Shown here one piece after another: positions 27,273-35,818 of a DNA stretch of 64,000 nucleotides (positions are counted from its first letter, which is position 1; each line of letters starts with the position of its first letter). The notes beneath the pieces are model-generated. The model had not been told where the DNA came from and made no database searches. It worked only from the letters and a program-made list of their open reading frames with translations. Position numbers and translations under genes: made by a program. Source of the stretch: CBDCVN01 sp965223045 (lineage in GTDB: Bacteria > Deinococcota > Deinococci > Deinococcales > Trueperaceae); the NCBI GenBank assembly GCA_965223045.1, contig CBDCVN010000013.1, positions 1-64,000 on the forward strand, in the 5' to 3' direction.

Positions 27273-28516
27273 ACCAATGCCTTTTGACCAATATCCTTGC
27301 GGTAATGCATGTCCTCAAAGTGGATATTTTCAATAGCTTTATATGCTTTTTGCAAGGCATCTTTTAGATTGTCAGCTATACCTACTACATTTAGGACCCG
27401 CCCACCTGATGTAACAACTTGTCCATCTTGCAAATTTGTGCCTGCATGGAAAATAAACGCTTCTTTAGTATCTAAGCCTGTAATAGTTTTGCCTTTCTCA
27501 TAGGCTCTAGGATAACCTCCCGAAGCTAAAACTACTGTGGCAGCAGAACCTTGTAGCCAATTAACCTCAAGGTTACTTAGCGTGCCACTGATGCTACTTT
27601 TAATAATGTCAAGTAAATCTGTTTCAAGTAGTGGTAAAATGACTTGCGCTTCAGGGTCGCCGAATCGGCAATTAAATTCTAAAGTTTTAGGGCCATTTTC
27701 AGTAAGCATAATGCCAGCATAAAGTATTCCTACATAGGGCATGCCTTCTGTCTTAAGGCCATTTACAGCAGGCTGGATTATACGCTCAGTGATTTCTTGT
27801 AAAAATTCTGTAGTTATTAAGGGTGCTGGGGCGTATGCACCCATGCCTCCTGTGTTTAAGCCCTTATCCCCATCAAGGGCTCTTTTGTGATCTTGGGCTG
27901 GAGGCATGACTTTTATATTTTGCCCATCACAAAAAGCTAATACTGAAGCTTCCTGTCCTTCTAAGCGTTCTTCAATTATTACTTCTTGGCCTGCTGTCCC
28001 AAACTTTTTCTCGAGCATAATTGCTTTAAGAGCAGTTTCTGCTTCATCTAAGTTATCAGGTAAGATGACTCCTTTACCAGCAGCTAGGCCACTAGCTTTT
28101 ATAACTGGTAGCTTACTTAGGGTTTTTAAATAATTTAGCGATTCATCGAAGTCAGTAAAAGTTTGTGAACTTGCAGCAGGGATATTATGACGCTCCATGA
28201 AGCTTTTGGAAAAGGATTTACTAGCCTCAATTTGTGCTGCTGCTTTGCTAGGGCCCCAAATTTTTAAGCCAGCAGCTTGAAAGTTATCAACTATACCTTC
28301 GGCTAGAGGTACTTCGGGGCCTACAATAGTAAGGTCTATATTTTGCTCTTTGGCAAAATTAAGAGGGTTTTGAACAGAAATGTTCTCACACTTATTTTCT
28401 TTGGCTGTTCCGCCATTACCGGGAGCAACATATATTTTAGTTACCCTTGGGGATTTGGCTAGTTTCCAGCCGAGGGCATGTTCACGCCCTCCTGAACCTA
28501 TGATTAAAAGTTTCAA
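27269..28516 (-). CDS. purD: Phosphoribosylamine-glycine ligase (GAR synthetase)
   Basis: ATP-grasp enzyme joining glycine to phosphoribosylamine (GAR synthesis), the second step of purine synthesis. At 415 residues it has the N-terminal GSGGREHALGWKLA, VGPEVPLAEG, the ATP-grasp core KASGLAAGKGVILP, EEFRL-type region read here as IIEERLEGQEASVLA, PPAQDHKRALDGDKGLNTGGMGAYAP and LEFNCRFGDPEAQ. It is the first gene of a purD-purM(-nuoA) run on the minus strand. A MazF-type toxin gene ends 24 bp upstream on the same strand. Confidence 0.95.
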   Translation of the reverse strand: MKLLIIGSGGREHALGWKLAKSPRVTKIYVAPGNGGTAKENKCENISVQNPLNFAKEQNIDLTIVGPEVPLAEGIVDNFQAAGLKIWGPSKAAAQIEASKSFSKSFMERHNIPAASSQTFTDFDESLNYLKTLSKLPVIKASGLAAGKGVILPDNLDEAETALKAIMLEKKFGTAGQEVIIEERLEGQEASVLAFCDGQNIKVMPPAQDHKRALDGDKGLNTGGMGAYAPAPLITTEFLQEITERIIQPAVNGLKTEGMPYVGILYAGIMLTENGPKTLEFNCRFGDPEAQVILPLLETDLLDIIKSSISGTLSNLEVNWLQGSAATVVLASGGYPRAYEKGKTITGLDTKEAFIFHAGTNLQDGQVVTSGGRVLNVVGIADNLKDALQKAYKAIENIHFEDMHYRKDIGQKALV

Positions 28517-28539
28517 TTTTCCCTCTCATAAGCAATTTT

Positions 28540-28890
28540 TTAATATTTTATGCCAAGCTGAAGCAAAATAATTCGCTCTATGGCATCCATTTCCTGTGGA
28601 ACCACATAACCTATTTTAGAAACTAGGCGTAATTTACTAATAGTTGTTAATTGATCAGCCATAGCCTTGTTTTGTTTTCCCTGAACATTTACAAGACATT
28701 CTGCTGGATAAACATTTTTTATATTACTAGTAACAGGAATAACCTGCACACGATTCAAGGTCTTATTAGCAATATCGTTACTAACAATGATTGCTGGACG
28801 AGTTTTCTTGACTTCTCCTCCTACCGATGGGTCAAAGTTAATCCACCAAACTTCACCTCGTTTAGGGAAAGAGCTATCATTCTTCGTCAT
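28540..28890 (-). CDS. MazF/PemK-type endoribonuclease toxin
   Basis: This 116-residue protein has the MazF fold signature: RGEVWWINFDPSVGGEVKKTRPAIIVSN, then VQVIPVTSN and a conserved ADQLTTISKLRL. Family members cleave mRNA sequence-specifically and are neutralised by the upstream antitoxin. Its start lies inside the antitoxin gene (14-bp overlap), so production is translationally coupled. It looks intact. Confidence 0.9.
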   Translation of the reverse strand: MTKNDSSFPKRGEVWWINFDPSVGGEVKKTRPAIIVSNDIANKTLNRVQVIPVTSNIKNVYPAECLVNVQGKQNKAMADQLTTISKLRLVSKIGYVVPQEMDAIERIILLQLGIKY

Positions 28891-29104
28891 GGGCCATATC
28901 GGTCATTGTTAGTTCAGACCATGCAAGAGCTTCTTTTTCGCGCTCTTCATTGGCAGCCATAGCCTTGTAACCCTCTTCTATACCATCTGGAATAACATGA
29001 GGGCGAGCCATATCGTTCAAAAAGCGACTTATATTACCTCTTCCAATAACTGTATGTAGTCCCTTGTAAACTTCATCATCGACAGTGATTGTTAGTTTCT
29101 TCAT
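28877..29104 (-). CDS. Ribbon-helix-helix antitoxin of the first MazF pair
   Basis: A 75-residue protein beginning MKKLTITVDDEVYKGLHTVIG, typical of MazE-like ribbon-helix-helix antitoxins, followed by SRFLNDMARPHV and an acidic C-terminus expected to wrap the toxin. The first gene of the pair, it should also repress its own promoter. The IS5-family element begins 64 bp upstream of its start, so its promoter region has been trimmed or replaced. Confidence 0.85.
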   Translation of the reverse strand: MKKLTITVDDEVYKGLHTVIGRGNISRFLNDMARPHVIPDGIEEGYKAMAANEEREKEALAWSELTMTDMAHDEE

Positions 29105-29167
29105 GATGTTGTCTTCTTACGTATTCAATACGTATAGTTACACATATGAACTTTCAATGCAAGTGTA

Positions 29168-30129
29168 GAGGGTGTTTGGAAATTAGTGTTCCTTTGAAAG
29201 ATCTAGCATTTTGGCTGAAATTTGAACTAAGTATATCATTTCAGAAATGAAGTAGCTATACCCAATATATGTCAGTATAGCTACTATGAAAACAAATCAT
29301 AGACAAGCATACTCTACTGACGTTACTGATGTACAGTGGCTTATAATTGAAGCCTTTCTACTTAAAGTTTTGACCAAAAGTACTAAGCGGGGACGTCCCA
29401 TGAGCCTTGATCTCCGTGAAATTGTAAATGCTATACGTTACCTTCTGCGCAATGGTTGTACTTGGCGTGATCTTCCACATGATTTCCTAGCCTATCAGAG
29501 TGTTCGTTATCACTTTGATAAATGGTGCAAGTCAGGTTTGTGGAAGGCTTTAAACAAACATTTACGCAGAAAACTCCGTGAGCAGGAAGGAAAACTTGCT
29601 GATTGCAGTGTAGGTATTGCCGATAGTCAATCGGTCAAAGGTAGTGTGCATGAAGAGAATGGGTACGATGGAGGAAAAAAGGTTAATGGACGTAAACGTC
29701 ATATATTGGTTGATACCATGGGATTATTGATAGTTGTACTTGTAACTACAGCGAATAGGTCAGATAAGAAAGGATTAGAGCAAATGTTGAAGGCCATAAA
29801 AAGCACTATGCCAAGATTGAAAGTAATAAAAGCAGATCAAGGTTATGTCAGTGCGAGATTAGAGAAGTGGGTGCTGGACATATGTGGGTGGATATTAGAA
29901 GTAACAAAGAAACCAGAAGGAAAAGGTTTTCAAGTTATCCCACAAAGATGGGTAGTGGAGAGGACATTTGCATGGTTAGGAAACTATAGACGCTTAAGTA
30001 AAGATTATGAAGTATTAGCAGCAACAAGTGAAGCCTTTATCTACATGGCTATGTGTGATATCATGACCAAGCGTTTAGCGCATCAATCCACTCCCAATTT
30101 TGCTTAATAGATATTTCCCAAACACCCTC
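29168..30129 (+). mobile_element. IS5-family insertion sequence, complete
   Basis: A 962-bp element. GAGGGTGTTTGG at the left is matched by CCAAACACCCTC at the right, and the inverted repeat extends imperfectly inward (AAATTAG against the complement of ATATTTC). The dinucleotide TA flanks both ends, matching the short TA duplication of several IS5 subgroups. It carries one intact transposase gene. It sits between two MazF-type modules on the opposite strand and ends 6 bp from the stop of the second toxin. Confidence 0.85.
29286..30107 (+). CDS. IS5-family transposase
   Basis: This 273-residue DDE transposase has an N-terminal DUF4096-type region (TDVQWLIIEAFL, RYLLRNGCTWRDLPHDF) and a DDE core: Asp in IADSQSVKG, Asp in IKADQGY, Glu in RWVVERTFAWLGNYRRL. 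Length and motifs match full-length members. Codon use drifts from T-ending in the first half to A-ending in the second. Confidence 0.93.
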   Translation: MKTNHRQAYSTDVTDVQWLIIEAFLLKVLTKSTKRGRPMSLDLREIVNAIRYLLRNGCTWRDLPHDFLAYQSVRYHFDKWCKSGLWKALNKHLRRKLREQEGKLADCSVGIADSQSVKGSVHEENGYDGGKKVNGRKRHILVDTMGLLIVVLVTTANRSDKKGLEQMLKAIKSTMPRLKVIKADQGYVSARLEKWVLDICGWILEVTKKPEGKGFQVIPQRWVVERTFAWLGNYRRLSKDYEVLAATSEAFIYMAMCDIMTKRLAHQSTPNFA

Positions 30130-30135
30130 TAGGAA

Positions 30136-30471
30136 CTAGAGTTCTAAATAGATTACTAGCTTACGATTTATATCTAGCATAAAGTGCCAATCTAGTACAG
30201 TTGTAAATTCTTTTAGATACTCTTTGGGTATTGTAAAAACACCTTGTGGCTGTGCTTTAGAAGGTTGGGCTAATGAGTCTTTTAGATCAACTTCAAAATC
30301 ATAAATCTGTTTTACATTTGAAGTAACTGGTACTACTGTCACATACTTGTAATGAGGATTATCACTAGCAGCGTTGGTAGAAACAATTACCACTGGTCTT
30401 TTCTTTGGTTGTTGCTCGAGAGGAATAGTAGGGCCCTGATACCAGTAAACATCACCTCTCTTCATTAACAA
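30136..30471 (-). CDS. MazF/PemK-type toxin, second module
   Basis: A 111-residue protein with the MazF opening MKRGDVYWYQGPTIPL, KKRPVVIVSTN and YVTVVPVTSNVKQIYDFEV, then VFTIPKEYLKEF. It is distinct from the toxin at 28540 (low identity by eye), so this is a second system rather than a duplicate. Its start overlaps the antitoxin gene by 20 bp. It ends just before the IS5 right end and its C-terminus looks natural. The likely target is mRNA, as for the family. Confidence 0.85.
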   Translation of the reverse strand: MLMKRGDVYWYQGPTIPLEQQPKKRPVVIVSTNAASDNPHYKYVTVVPVTSNVKQIYDFEVDLKDSLAQPSKAQPQGVFTIPKEYLKEFTTVLDWHFMLDINRKLVIYLEL

Positions 30472-30712
30472 ACCAAGACTTCTCTAAAGCTTGAAGTGTT
30501 GAATCTACAAAGGCTTTATCTTCTTTAGCCTCTTCTGGTGTTTGTTCAAGTGCTGCCTTAGTAAATTCTTGCTTTAACTCTTCTTGCTCGAGCATCTTTA
30601 AAGCAGAAAGGACTACTTGTGAATTGCTCTTAAGCTTATGCTTTTCTCTATAGCTACTTAAGAAATTTATGCTATCTGATGGTAAGGATACTGTTAAGCG
30701 TTCTACATTCAT
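30452..30712 (-). CDS. Ribbon-helix-helix antitoxin of the second MazF pair
   Basis: About 86 residues starting MNVERLTVSLPSDSINFLSS, a CopG-like DNA-binding fold, with a glutamate-rich tail (EQEELKQEFTKAALEQTPEEAKED) for toxin binding. I prefer the ATG at 30712; an in-frame GTG six codons upstream has no better ribosome site. AT-rich DNA with ATTCATAAGATAA repeated at about 30731 and 30768 lies just upstream and could be the autoregulatory operator. Confidence 0.8.
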   Translation of the reverse strand: MNVERLTVSLPSDSINFLSSYREKHKLKSNSQVVLSALKMLEQEELKQEFTKAALEQTPEEAKEDKAFVDSTLQALEKSWFVNEER

Positions 30713-30825
30713 TACGATATATAGTAACACTATTCATAAGATAAAGCATAAAAATAGTTATTTATTATTCATAAGATAATTATGACTTAGTGTAATTAAT
30801 AGGACTAAATAGCTTAAAATTAAAA

Positions 30826-31533
30826 CTATTCCCCTTCAGGATATTGAAGGCAAGTTTTTTCATAAGGTCTGTCACCTAATAAGTCTTGCCACTCTGCTTT
30901 AGTGAAGTTACGCCCAGCAATGCGGCAAAGCCTTTTAATCCAAGATTCTTCATCTACATCCCAAATAAGTATCATATGGTCCCAACGATTGTTAGGATCA
31001 TCTCCACTACCAGAAACAACTTTAGAGCCATCAGGGGAAAAGGCTACACTCCTAACCCAGCTCCTATGCCCTTGCCAAGGATCACCAATAGGCTTGCCAG
31101 TTTCTGTGTTCCAGATTATTACTCTAGTGTCATAACTACCAGAAACAACACGAGAACCATCTGGGGAAAAGGCTACACTAGAAACCCAATCTCTATGCCC
31201 TTGCCAAGGCTCTCCTATTGGCTTGCCTGTTTCTGCATCCCAGATTATTACTGTGGTGTCTAAGCTACCAGAGACAACTCGTTTGCCATCTGGGGAAAAG
31301 GCTACACTCAAAATCGAGTCCCTATGCCCTTGCCAAGGTTCGCCAATAGGACTGCCAGTTTCTGTGTTCCAGATTATTACTCTAGCGTCAGGACTACCAG
31401 AAACAACACGAGAGCCATCTGGGGAAAAGGCTACACTATTAACCGAGTCTATATGCCCTTGCCAAGGTTCACCAATAGGCTCACCAGTTTGGGCATCCCA
31501 CAATCGAAGAATTAGTAACTGTTTCTTTTTTTT
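30826..31533 (-). pseudogene. WD40-repeat protein lacking its N-terminus
   Basis: The open frame begins just after a TAG at 31534-31536 and enters directly at LRLWDAQTGEP, the end of a WD repeat. It then has four WD40 repeats with the phrases HRDSVxSVAFSPDGSRVVSGS and VIIWNTETG. It closes with a segment (IKRLCRIAGRNFTKAEWQDLLG, then YEKTCLQYP) common at the C-terminus of bacterial signalling or NACHT/AAA-WD40 proteins. No start with a ribosome site fits a complete protein, and A8 at the 5' edge marks a possible frameshift. It is best read as the 3' remnant of a much larger gene, possibly a defence ATPase. Expression as a small WD40 protein from TTG at 31503 cannot be excluded. Confidence 0.6.
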
Positions 31534-31544
31534 CTAACAAACTT

Positions 31545-32210
31545 TTATGCTGCCAAAGAAAATCTAAATAAGATAATTTCCTCAGGTGAAGTATTTTCTT
31601 TTACTAATTCTGAAACTTTGTTCATGAGCCTTCTTCTGTCAATGTGATGATCAACCTCATAAGTCACATTGTCCATTTCAGGAGGCCCCTTTAAATCATC
31701 TACAAAGAAAATCATGCCCCTTATTTTTTCTACTCTTTTTCCTTCCCAATGTTTTTGAGCAGGGTCATCAAACCTTTCATTAGTTAGGACAAATAGCATT
31801 TCTTGTTTTGCGGTGTAGCGTTCAGGACTTTCTATTTCTACTATTTGTCTGACCCTAGGGCAAACTCGAAGAGTTAAATTATTTAAAAGCACATTGCGAA
31901 GATATGTGCGCTGAGACTCATTTTTTACTTCTAGAAATGGATTCTCAGCAGTGGTTCTTTCAGCACTCTTAGTAACAATTTCCCCTATTTTTCTATGCGG
32001 TAAGATTGTACTTCTTTGTAACTCCCCTTCACCTAAGCCACGTATTTTCAAAGTGTAAGTACTTTCATTTAATGAATAAAATGTTATAGATATACCTAAT
32101 AAATCATCAAGTTGTTCCCAACTTCTTCTAGAATTTATATAGTTAAGGAAAAAAACAAAAATAAAGACTAGAATAGCGCCAATAATTTCAACAAAAAGAC
32201 CTTCAAGCAT
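31545..32210 (-). CDS. Uncharacterised membrane-anchored 221-aa protein
   Basis: Not recognised. Residues 4-25 are a single hydrophobic helix (LFVEIIGAILVFIFVFFLNYI); the rest is soluble, mixed alpha/beta, with basic and acidic patches, probably on the cytoplasmic side (NSRRSW follows the helix). No catalytic motif is evident. Its stop lies about 10 bp before the truncated WD40 frame, so it may have been joined to that gene by deletion. It has no paralogue in the window. Confidence 0.55.
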   Translation of the reverse strand: MLEGLFVEIIGAILVFIFVFFLNYINSRRSWEQLDDLLGISITFYSLNESTYTLKIRGLGEGELQRSTILPHRKIGEIVTKSAERTTAENPFLEVKNESQRTYLRNVLLNNLTLRVCPRVRQIVEIESPERYTAKQEMLFVLTNERFDDPAQKHWEGKRVEKIRGMIFFVDDLKGPPEMDNVTYEVDHHIDRRRLMNKVSELVKENTSPEEIILFRFSLAA

Positions 32211-32278
32211 AGTTTAGTATACTAAAAATGGGTTAATTTTGAACACTCTATTCTCGTATGCTTACGCCTTATAAGCTA

Positions 32279-32301
32279 TTAAAAAAGGACGCAGAGCGCC
32301 C
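32279..32301 (-). terminator. Intrinsic terminator for the HAMP/DUF4388 genes
   Basis: Read on the minus strand: GGGCGC, loop TCT, GCGTCC, then six T residues. The 6-bp stem has one G-U pair. It lies about 110 bp beyond the stop of the HAMP gene. Confidence 0.7.
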
Positions 32302-32310
32302 AAGGTATGT

Positions 32311-32341
32311 ACTTACTCCCAAGCAAAGCTTGGAAGTAAGT
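32311..32341. other. 14-bp stem-loop with a 3-nt loop
   Basis: ACTTACTCCCAAGC pairs with GCTTGGAAGTAAGT around AAA, with one mismatch. It sits next to the terminator at 32279-32301 and precedes it on the minus strand. It lacks its own T tract, so it may stabilise the 3' end or be a small palindromic repeat. Confidence 0.45.
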
Positions 32342-32413
32342 TACTAGAACTTTGGATTTGTTTAAAATGTCTAGCTGTTCAAAGGATAAATCCTTCTTTC
32401 TAAATAAGATGTG

Positions 32414-33772
32414 TTAGCGTTGACTTAGACGTTCAATGGCAGCTTTTAAGGATTTACGCATGGTTTCAAAAGACTCAGCTAGGTCACGAGTTTCATCATT
32501 GCCACGGATTTTTACAGGTTGATCAAGTTCTCCCAAAGCAATTCTCTCTGCTGCTAAAGCCAAGCGGCGAATATTATTAGCTATGGCAAGTGCTAAAATA
32601 GTAATTATAAGTATAGCTATCAAAAGTGTTCCAAGAGCAACAAATAAGATAGGCTGAATGACTCCTAAAGCTGTAGTAATCACATTACCTTCTGAAATAA
32701 CTACTTGAACTGTCCCTAAATTATCCTTTAAAGGTGAGGCTACCACATAAAAATTTCCTGTTTGTTCGTTGTTGGTATGATCTTGTACACGCCCCTCTAT
32801 AAGCCTAGTGCGTTCAGGTAAACTGTTGCGACGCTCATCTTCGGATTGTCCAAAGCTACTAGTACTTAAAGTTTGCTTTGCCAACTCACTGAAGCCACTT
32901 TCAAAACTATCAAAGTTAGCATTTTGAGTTATTGCTGGTTCCCAGTTACCATTTATGCGCACTCCCTCTGCATTAGTATAGTGAACACCTACAGTTTCAT
33001 GTAGGCTGCTTTCAATAGCTCTGAGCTTATCTGTGAAATAAAATATAGATTCTTCACTGTTAATAGTAATTTCCTCTTCCTGTACACTCAAATAATTACT
33101 AAAATCATTTGCGAGGGTAAGAGCAATATTATCACCTACTTCACTAAGAAGCCTAGTAGATAATTCGTTAACAGATCTATAAATCATGTATAGAGTAACA
33201 CCAGCAAAGAGCAGTAGGGGTAGAAGAGTGCCAAGCAACATTTTAAGACTAATAGGGAAATGGCGTTTAGAAGAAGATAGCACACCTATATCTTGGTTTG
33301 TCTGTGAGCCACTATCTTGGTCCCAATTTGTAGAGTCAATGGAGGAATCTTCTTCTAAAGAAGGTTCAGCATCTTCTGCTAAGACATCCTTGTCAGGCCT
33401 TGCTTCTTGCTCGTCATAGCTAGATGTATCATTCTGATAGGATTCTGGGCTAGCTGTAGCTGTGGATTGTGGAGCAGGTACAGGCTCGCCCCAAGGACGG
33501 ACCTCTACATTACAACCTGCATCTGACAAGATATTAGCAATTCGCTCAGCACTTTCACGTTCACTAGCACGGGTAATGAAACCCGGTGGTCGTGAAAGCA
33601 GCTTGGCAACTTTATCTTCAGGTATGCCTAAACTGCTAGCAGCAGTTATTGCTACTTTAGAGCGTAAAACTTCATCAACTGGCTCGAGCAAAAACACAGA
33701 AAATTTTTGATCTGTCACAAGAATATCTCCCTTGAGTCTAGTGTAGTAAGTGTATAAGTCCAGAGACTTCAA
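32414..33772 (-). CDS. Membrane sensor with HAMP domain but no output domain
   Basis: 452 residues. Residues 1-100 form a soluble domain with EDKVAKLLSRPPGFI and ESAERIANILSDAGCNVEVRP, resembling the L7/L12-like domain of some bacterial regulators. An acidic Ser/Asp/Glu-rich linker follows, then TM1 (about 172-198), an extracytoplasmic sensor region (about 199-370), TM2 (about 372-395) and a HAMP domain (LALAAERIALGELDQPV, then RDLAESFETMRKSLKAA) ending the protein. HAMP normally passes a signal to a kinase, cyclase or methyl-accepting domain, so the partner must be separate. The start overlaps the upstream DUF4388 gene by 35 bp, suggesting coupled expression and a shared pathway. Confidence 0.75.
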   Translation of the reverse strand: MKSLDLYTYYTRLKGDILVTDQKFSVFLLEPVDEVLRSKVAITAASSLGIPEDKVAKLLSRPPGFITRASERESAERIANILSDAGCNVEVRPWGEPVPAPQSTATASPESYQNDTSSYDEQEARPDKDVLAEDAEPSLEEDSSIDSTNWDQDSGSQTNQDIGVLSSSKRHFPISLKMLLGTLLPLLLFAGVTLYMIYRSVNELSTRLLSEVGDNIALTLANDFSNYLSVQEEEITINSEESIFYFTDKLRAIESSLHETVGVHYTNAEGVRINGNWEPAITQNANFDSFESGFSELAKQTLSTSSFGQSEDERRNSLPERTRLIEGRVQDHTNNEQTGNFYVVASPLKDNLGTVQVVISEGNVITTALGVIQPILFVALGTLLIAILIITILALAIANNIRRLALAAERIALGELDQPVKIRGNDETRDLAESFETMRKSLKAAIERLSQR

Positions 33773-34661
33773 GTTCTGCGGATGTCAAAGTCTCTGAGTT
33801 TACTTTCATAATTCTACTCAAATCATTAGAGCTTAGCTTATAAGTTTTTGCTAATTGCCTTGTAACTGCTAAAAGCGCTTTGGGGTAACCATCGTCTAGA
33901 TTGCTTGTTTTGCGAACAAGTCCTGATTGAGTATATTTGAGTTCGGGTATAAATGGATCCAAACAAGGATAGTCTTTTGCTAAAATATTAGCTGCTTTGG
34001 TCCACATGACCTGAAAATTACCAAGTTTCTTTGCTGTGAAATATGCTTCTAGCTCAGCAAAAGCATTATGCCATAACTTGAAAACCCTTTCCTTATTAAC
34101 ATTTTGGATACCTTTGTTTTCAGCAAGACCTCTCTCAATTAATTTTTTAGAAGTTGATAGGACCCTCTCTAAAGACAGACTTGAATCTTTGGCTACATCA
34201 GATAAAGTACGCTTGCCATTTAGTAATGGTAAAATTTTTAGAGCGTGAATGTTTATTTCAACTGTTGTTTTTACTCTTTCTTGAGGACTACTAATGAGTA
34301 TGCTAGAACCACCTAGCTGAGATTGGGATTGTAGTTGGGCTTTATTTAAATCACTAAGGTCGCTTTGATATGCCTTCAAAAGTAACTTATCAACAGCTAA
34401 CCTAATGGTCTTCTCAGGTATAGGTATACTGGGGTCAAAAGAAAAATTACCTTCTTGCCATAAAAGTTGGGTGGCAAGTGCTGGAATGTCACGGAGACTA
34501 CCTGCACACACATGTGCTACTCGTCCTTTTTCTAAAAACACCTTTCCTTGTTGAGTAGGCGTGTTAAGCAATAAACAACCTGTAGAATGATTTAAGCCTA
34601 AGAATTGCAGTATGTTTTCTACAACCCCCTCGCCTAATTCTCCTTGTAGCTCACTCGCCAT
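33738..34661 (-). CDS. DUF4388 (PATAN-like) domain protein
   Basis: The N-terminal 110 residues (LQGELGEGVVENILQFLGLNHSTGCLLL, GKVFLEKGRVAHVCAG, LLWQEGNFSFDP) are a DUF4388 domain, found in signalling proteins linked to motility and gene regulation. The rest is helical and may include a winged-helix segment near residues 150-190. I start at the ATG giving MASELQGEL, as in family members; an in-frame ATG 18 codons upstream (34715) would add a hydrophobic tail not expected for this family. It overlaps the HAMP sensor gene and is presumably its partner. Confidence 0.75.
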   Translation of the reverse strand: MASELQGELGEGVVENILQFLGLNHSTGCLLLNTPTQQGKVFLEKGRVAHVCAGSLRDIPALATQLLWQEGNFSFDPSIPIPEKTIRLAVDKLLLKAYQSDLSDLNKAQLQSQSQLGGSSILISSPQERVKTTVEINIHALKILPLLNGKRTLSDVAKDSSLSLERVLSTSKKLIERGLAENKGIQNVNKERVFKLWHNAFAELEAYFTAKKLGNFQVMWTKAANILAKDYPCLDPFIPELKYTQSGLVRKTSNLDDGYPKALLAVTRQLAKTYKLSSNDLSRIMKVNSETLTSAELEVSGLIHLLH

Positions 34662-34790
34662 ATGTAAAAAATTATATTTAATGATGAATAAAATGTGAAG
34701 TACGTTATTCAACATGTAATCAAGGATGAGGTGTATTTAAATTTTAAATAATGCTATATATAGGAAAATTCTCAGAGTGAGGTTATGATT

Positions 34791-35810
34791 ATGAAAATGC
34801 ACCGATATACTATATTCCTTTTATTCTTTATTGTCTCTAATGCTTTAGGGCAATCAACACTTGAGCAAGTTCAGCAACGTGGTGTTTTGCGTTGTGGTGT
34901 AAACAACGACTTACCCGGTTTCAGCAGTCCTAATGAATCAGGGGAATATGTTGGTTTTGATACAGACTTCTGCCGTGCTATTGCTGCAGCGGTTCTAGGT
35001 GATGCTAATGCAGTAGAATTTGTTACTGTAAATGCTCAGCAGAGGTTCTCACGGCTTTCTGAGGGTAATTATGAAGTTCTTATTCGCAACACTACATGGA
35101 CTAGTAGTCGCGATACTAAGTTAGGCTTAAATTTCGTACAAACCACTTTTTATGATGGGCAAGGAGTTATTGTTAGAAGCGATGCGGGTATAAGTGGCCT
35201 AGAAGGTTTAGATAACAAGGACGTTTGTGTAACTCAGGGCACTACTAGTGAAAGAAATCTAGCTGATGCCTTTAGAGAAAAAGACCTAAATTATAATGCC
35301 ATTATCTTTGAACAAATTGCTTTTGCAAATAAAGCTTTTGAGAAAGGTTTGTGTGATGCCTTTACCACAGATAAGTCTTCAATAGCAGGATTGCGTTCAC
35401 GCTTTGAGGTTCCCGAAGATTTTTCTATTTTAGATGAAACTCTTTCTAAAGAACCACTTGGTCCTGTAGTACGCCATGGTGATGATGAGTGGTTTGATAT
35501 TGTACAGTGGGTTGTTTTTGGATTGATTTATGCTGAAGAATGGGGGCTTAGCTCTGAAAATTTGGAGCTTTTTGTTGCAGGCAGTCCTTACCAAAGTATA
35601 AACCTGTTTTTGACAGGGGAAGATAATATTTTAGAAGGTTTTGGTTTACCTTCTGACGCTATGGCACAAATGATTCGCCAAGTTGGTAACTATGGCGAGA
35701 TATATGAGCGTCATTTTGGGGAGGATTCATTAACAGCCATTCCTCGTGGCCTTAACCGATTGTGGCTTACGGGTGGGCTTCTTTATAGCCCACCTTTTTC
35801 AAGGCAATAG
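34791..35810 (+). CDS. Periplasmic amino-acid-binding protein (AapJ/BztA-like)
   Basis: SBP_bac_3-family solute receptor for a polar amino-acid ABC transporter. Residues 1-20 are a signal peptide (YTIFLLFFIVSNALG, then QS). The mature part begins TLEQVQQRGVLRCGVNN and has GEYVGFDTDFCRAIAAAVLG and NTTWTSSRDT, as in AapJ/BztA. I use the ATG at 34791 because GAGG lies 8 nt upstream; the ATG at 34785 is only 2 nt from it. No permease or ATPase gene is nearby, so it works with a transporter encoded elsewhere or as an orphan receptor. truD follows after 8 bp. A terminator-like hairpin overlaps its 3' end. Confidence 0.88.
   Translation: MKMHRYTIFLLFFIVSNALGQSTLEQVQQRGVLRCGVNNDLPGFSSPNESGEYVGFDTDFCRAIAAAVLGDANAVEFVTVNAQQRFSRLSEGNYEVLIRNTTWTSSRDTKLGLNFVQTTFYDGQGVIVRSDAGISGLEGLDNKDVCVTQGTTSERNLADAFREKDLNYNAIIFEQIAFANKAFEKGLCDAFTTDKSSIAGLRSRFEVPEDFSILDETLSKEPLGPVVRHGDDEWFDIVQWVVFGLIYAEEWGLSSENLELFVAGSPYQSINLFLTGEDNILEGFGLPSDAMAQMIRQVGNYGEIYERHFGEDSLTAIPRGLNRLWLTGGLLYSPPFSRQ
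35772..35799 (+). terminator. Terminator-like hairpin inside the 3' coding end
   Basis: GGTGGGCT pairs perfectly with AGCCCACC around a 7-nt loop, followed by five T residues. It encodes the family-typical ending TGGLLYSPPF and ends before the stop codon at 35808-35810. Termination here would give an mRNA lacking a stop, unless the translating ribosome prevents folding. Confidence 0.6.
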
Positions 35811-35818
35811 TCATCATA

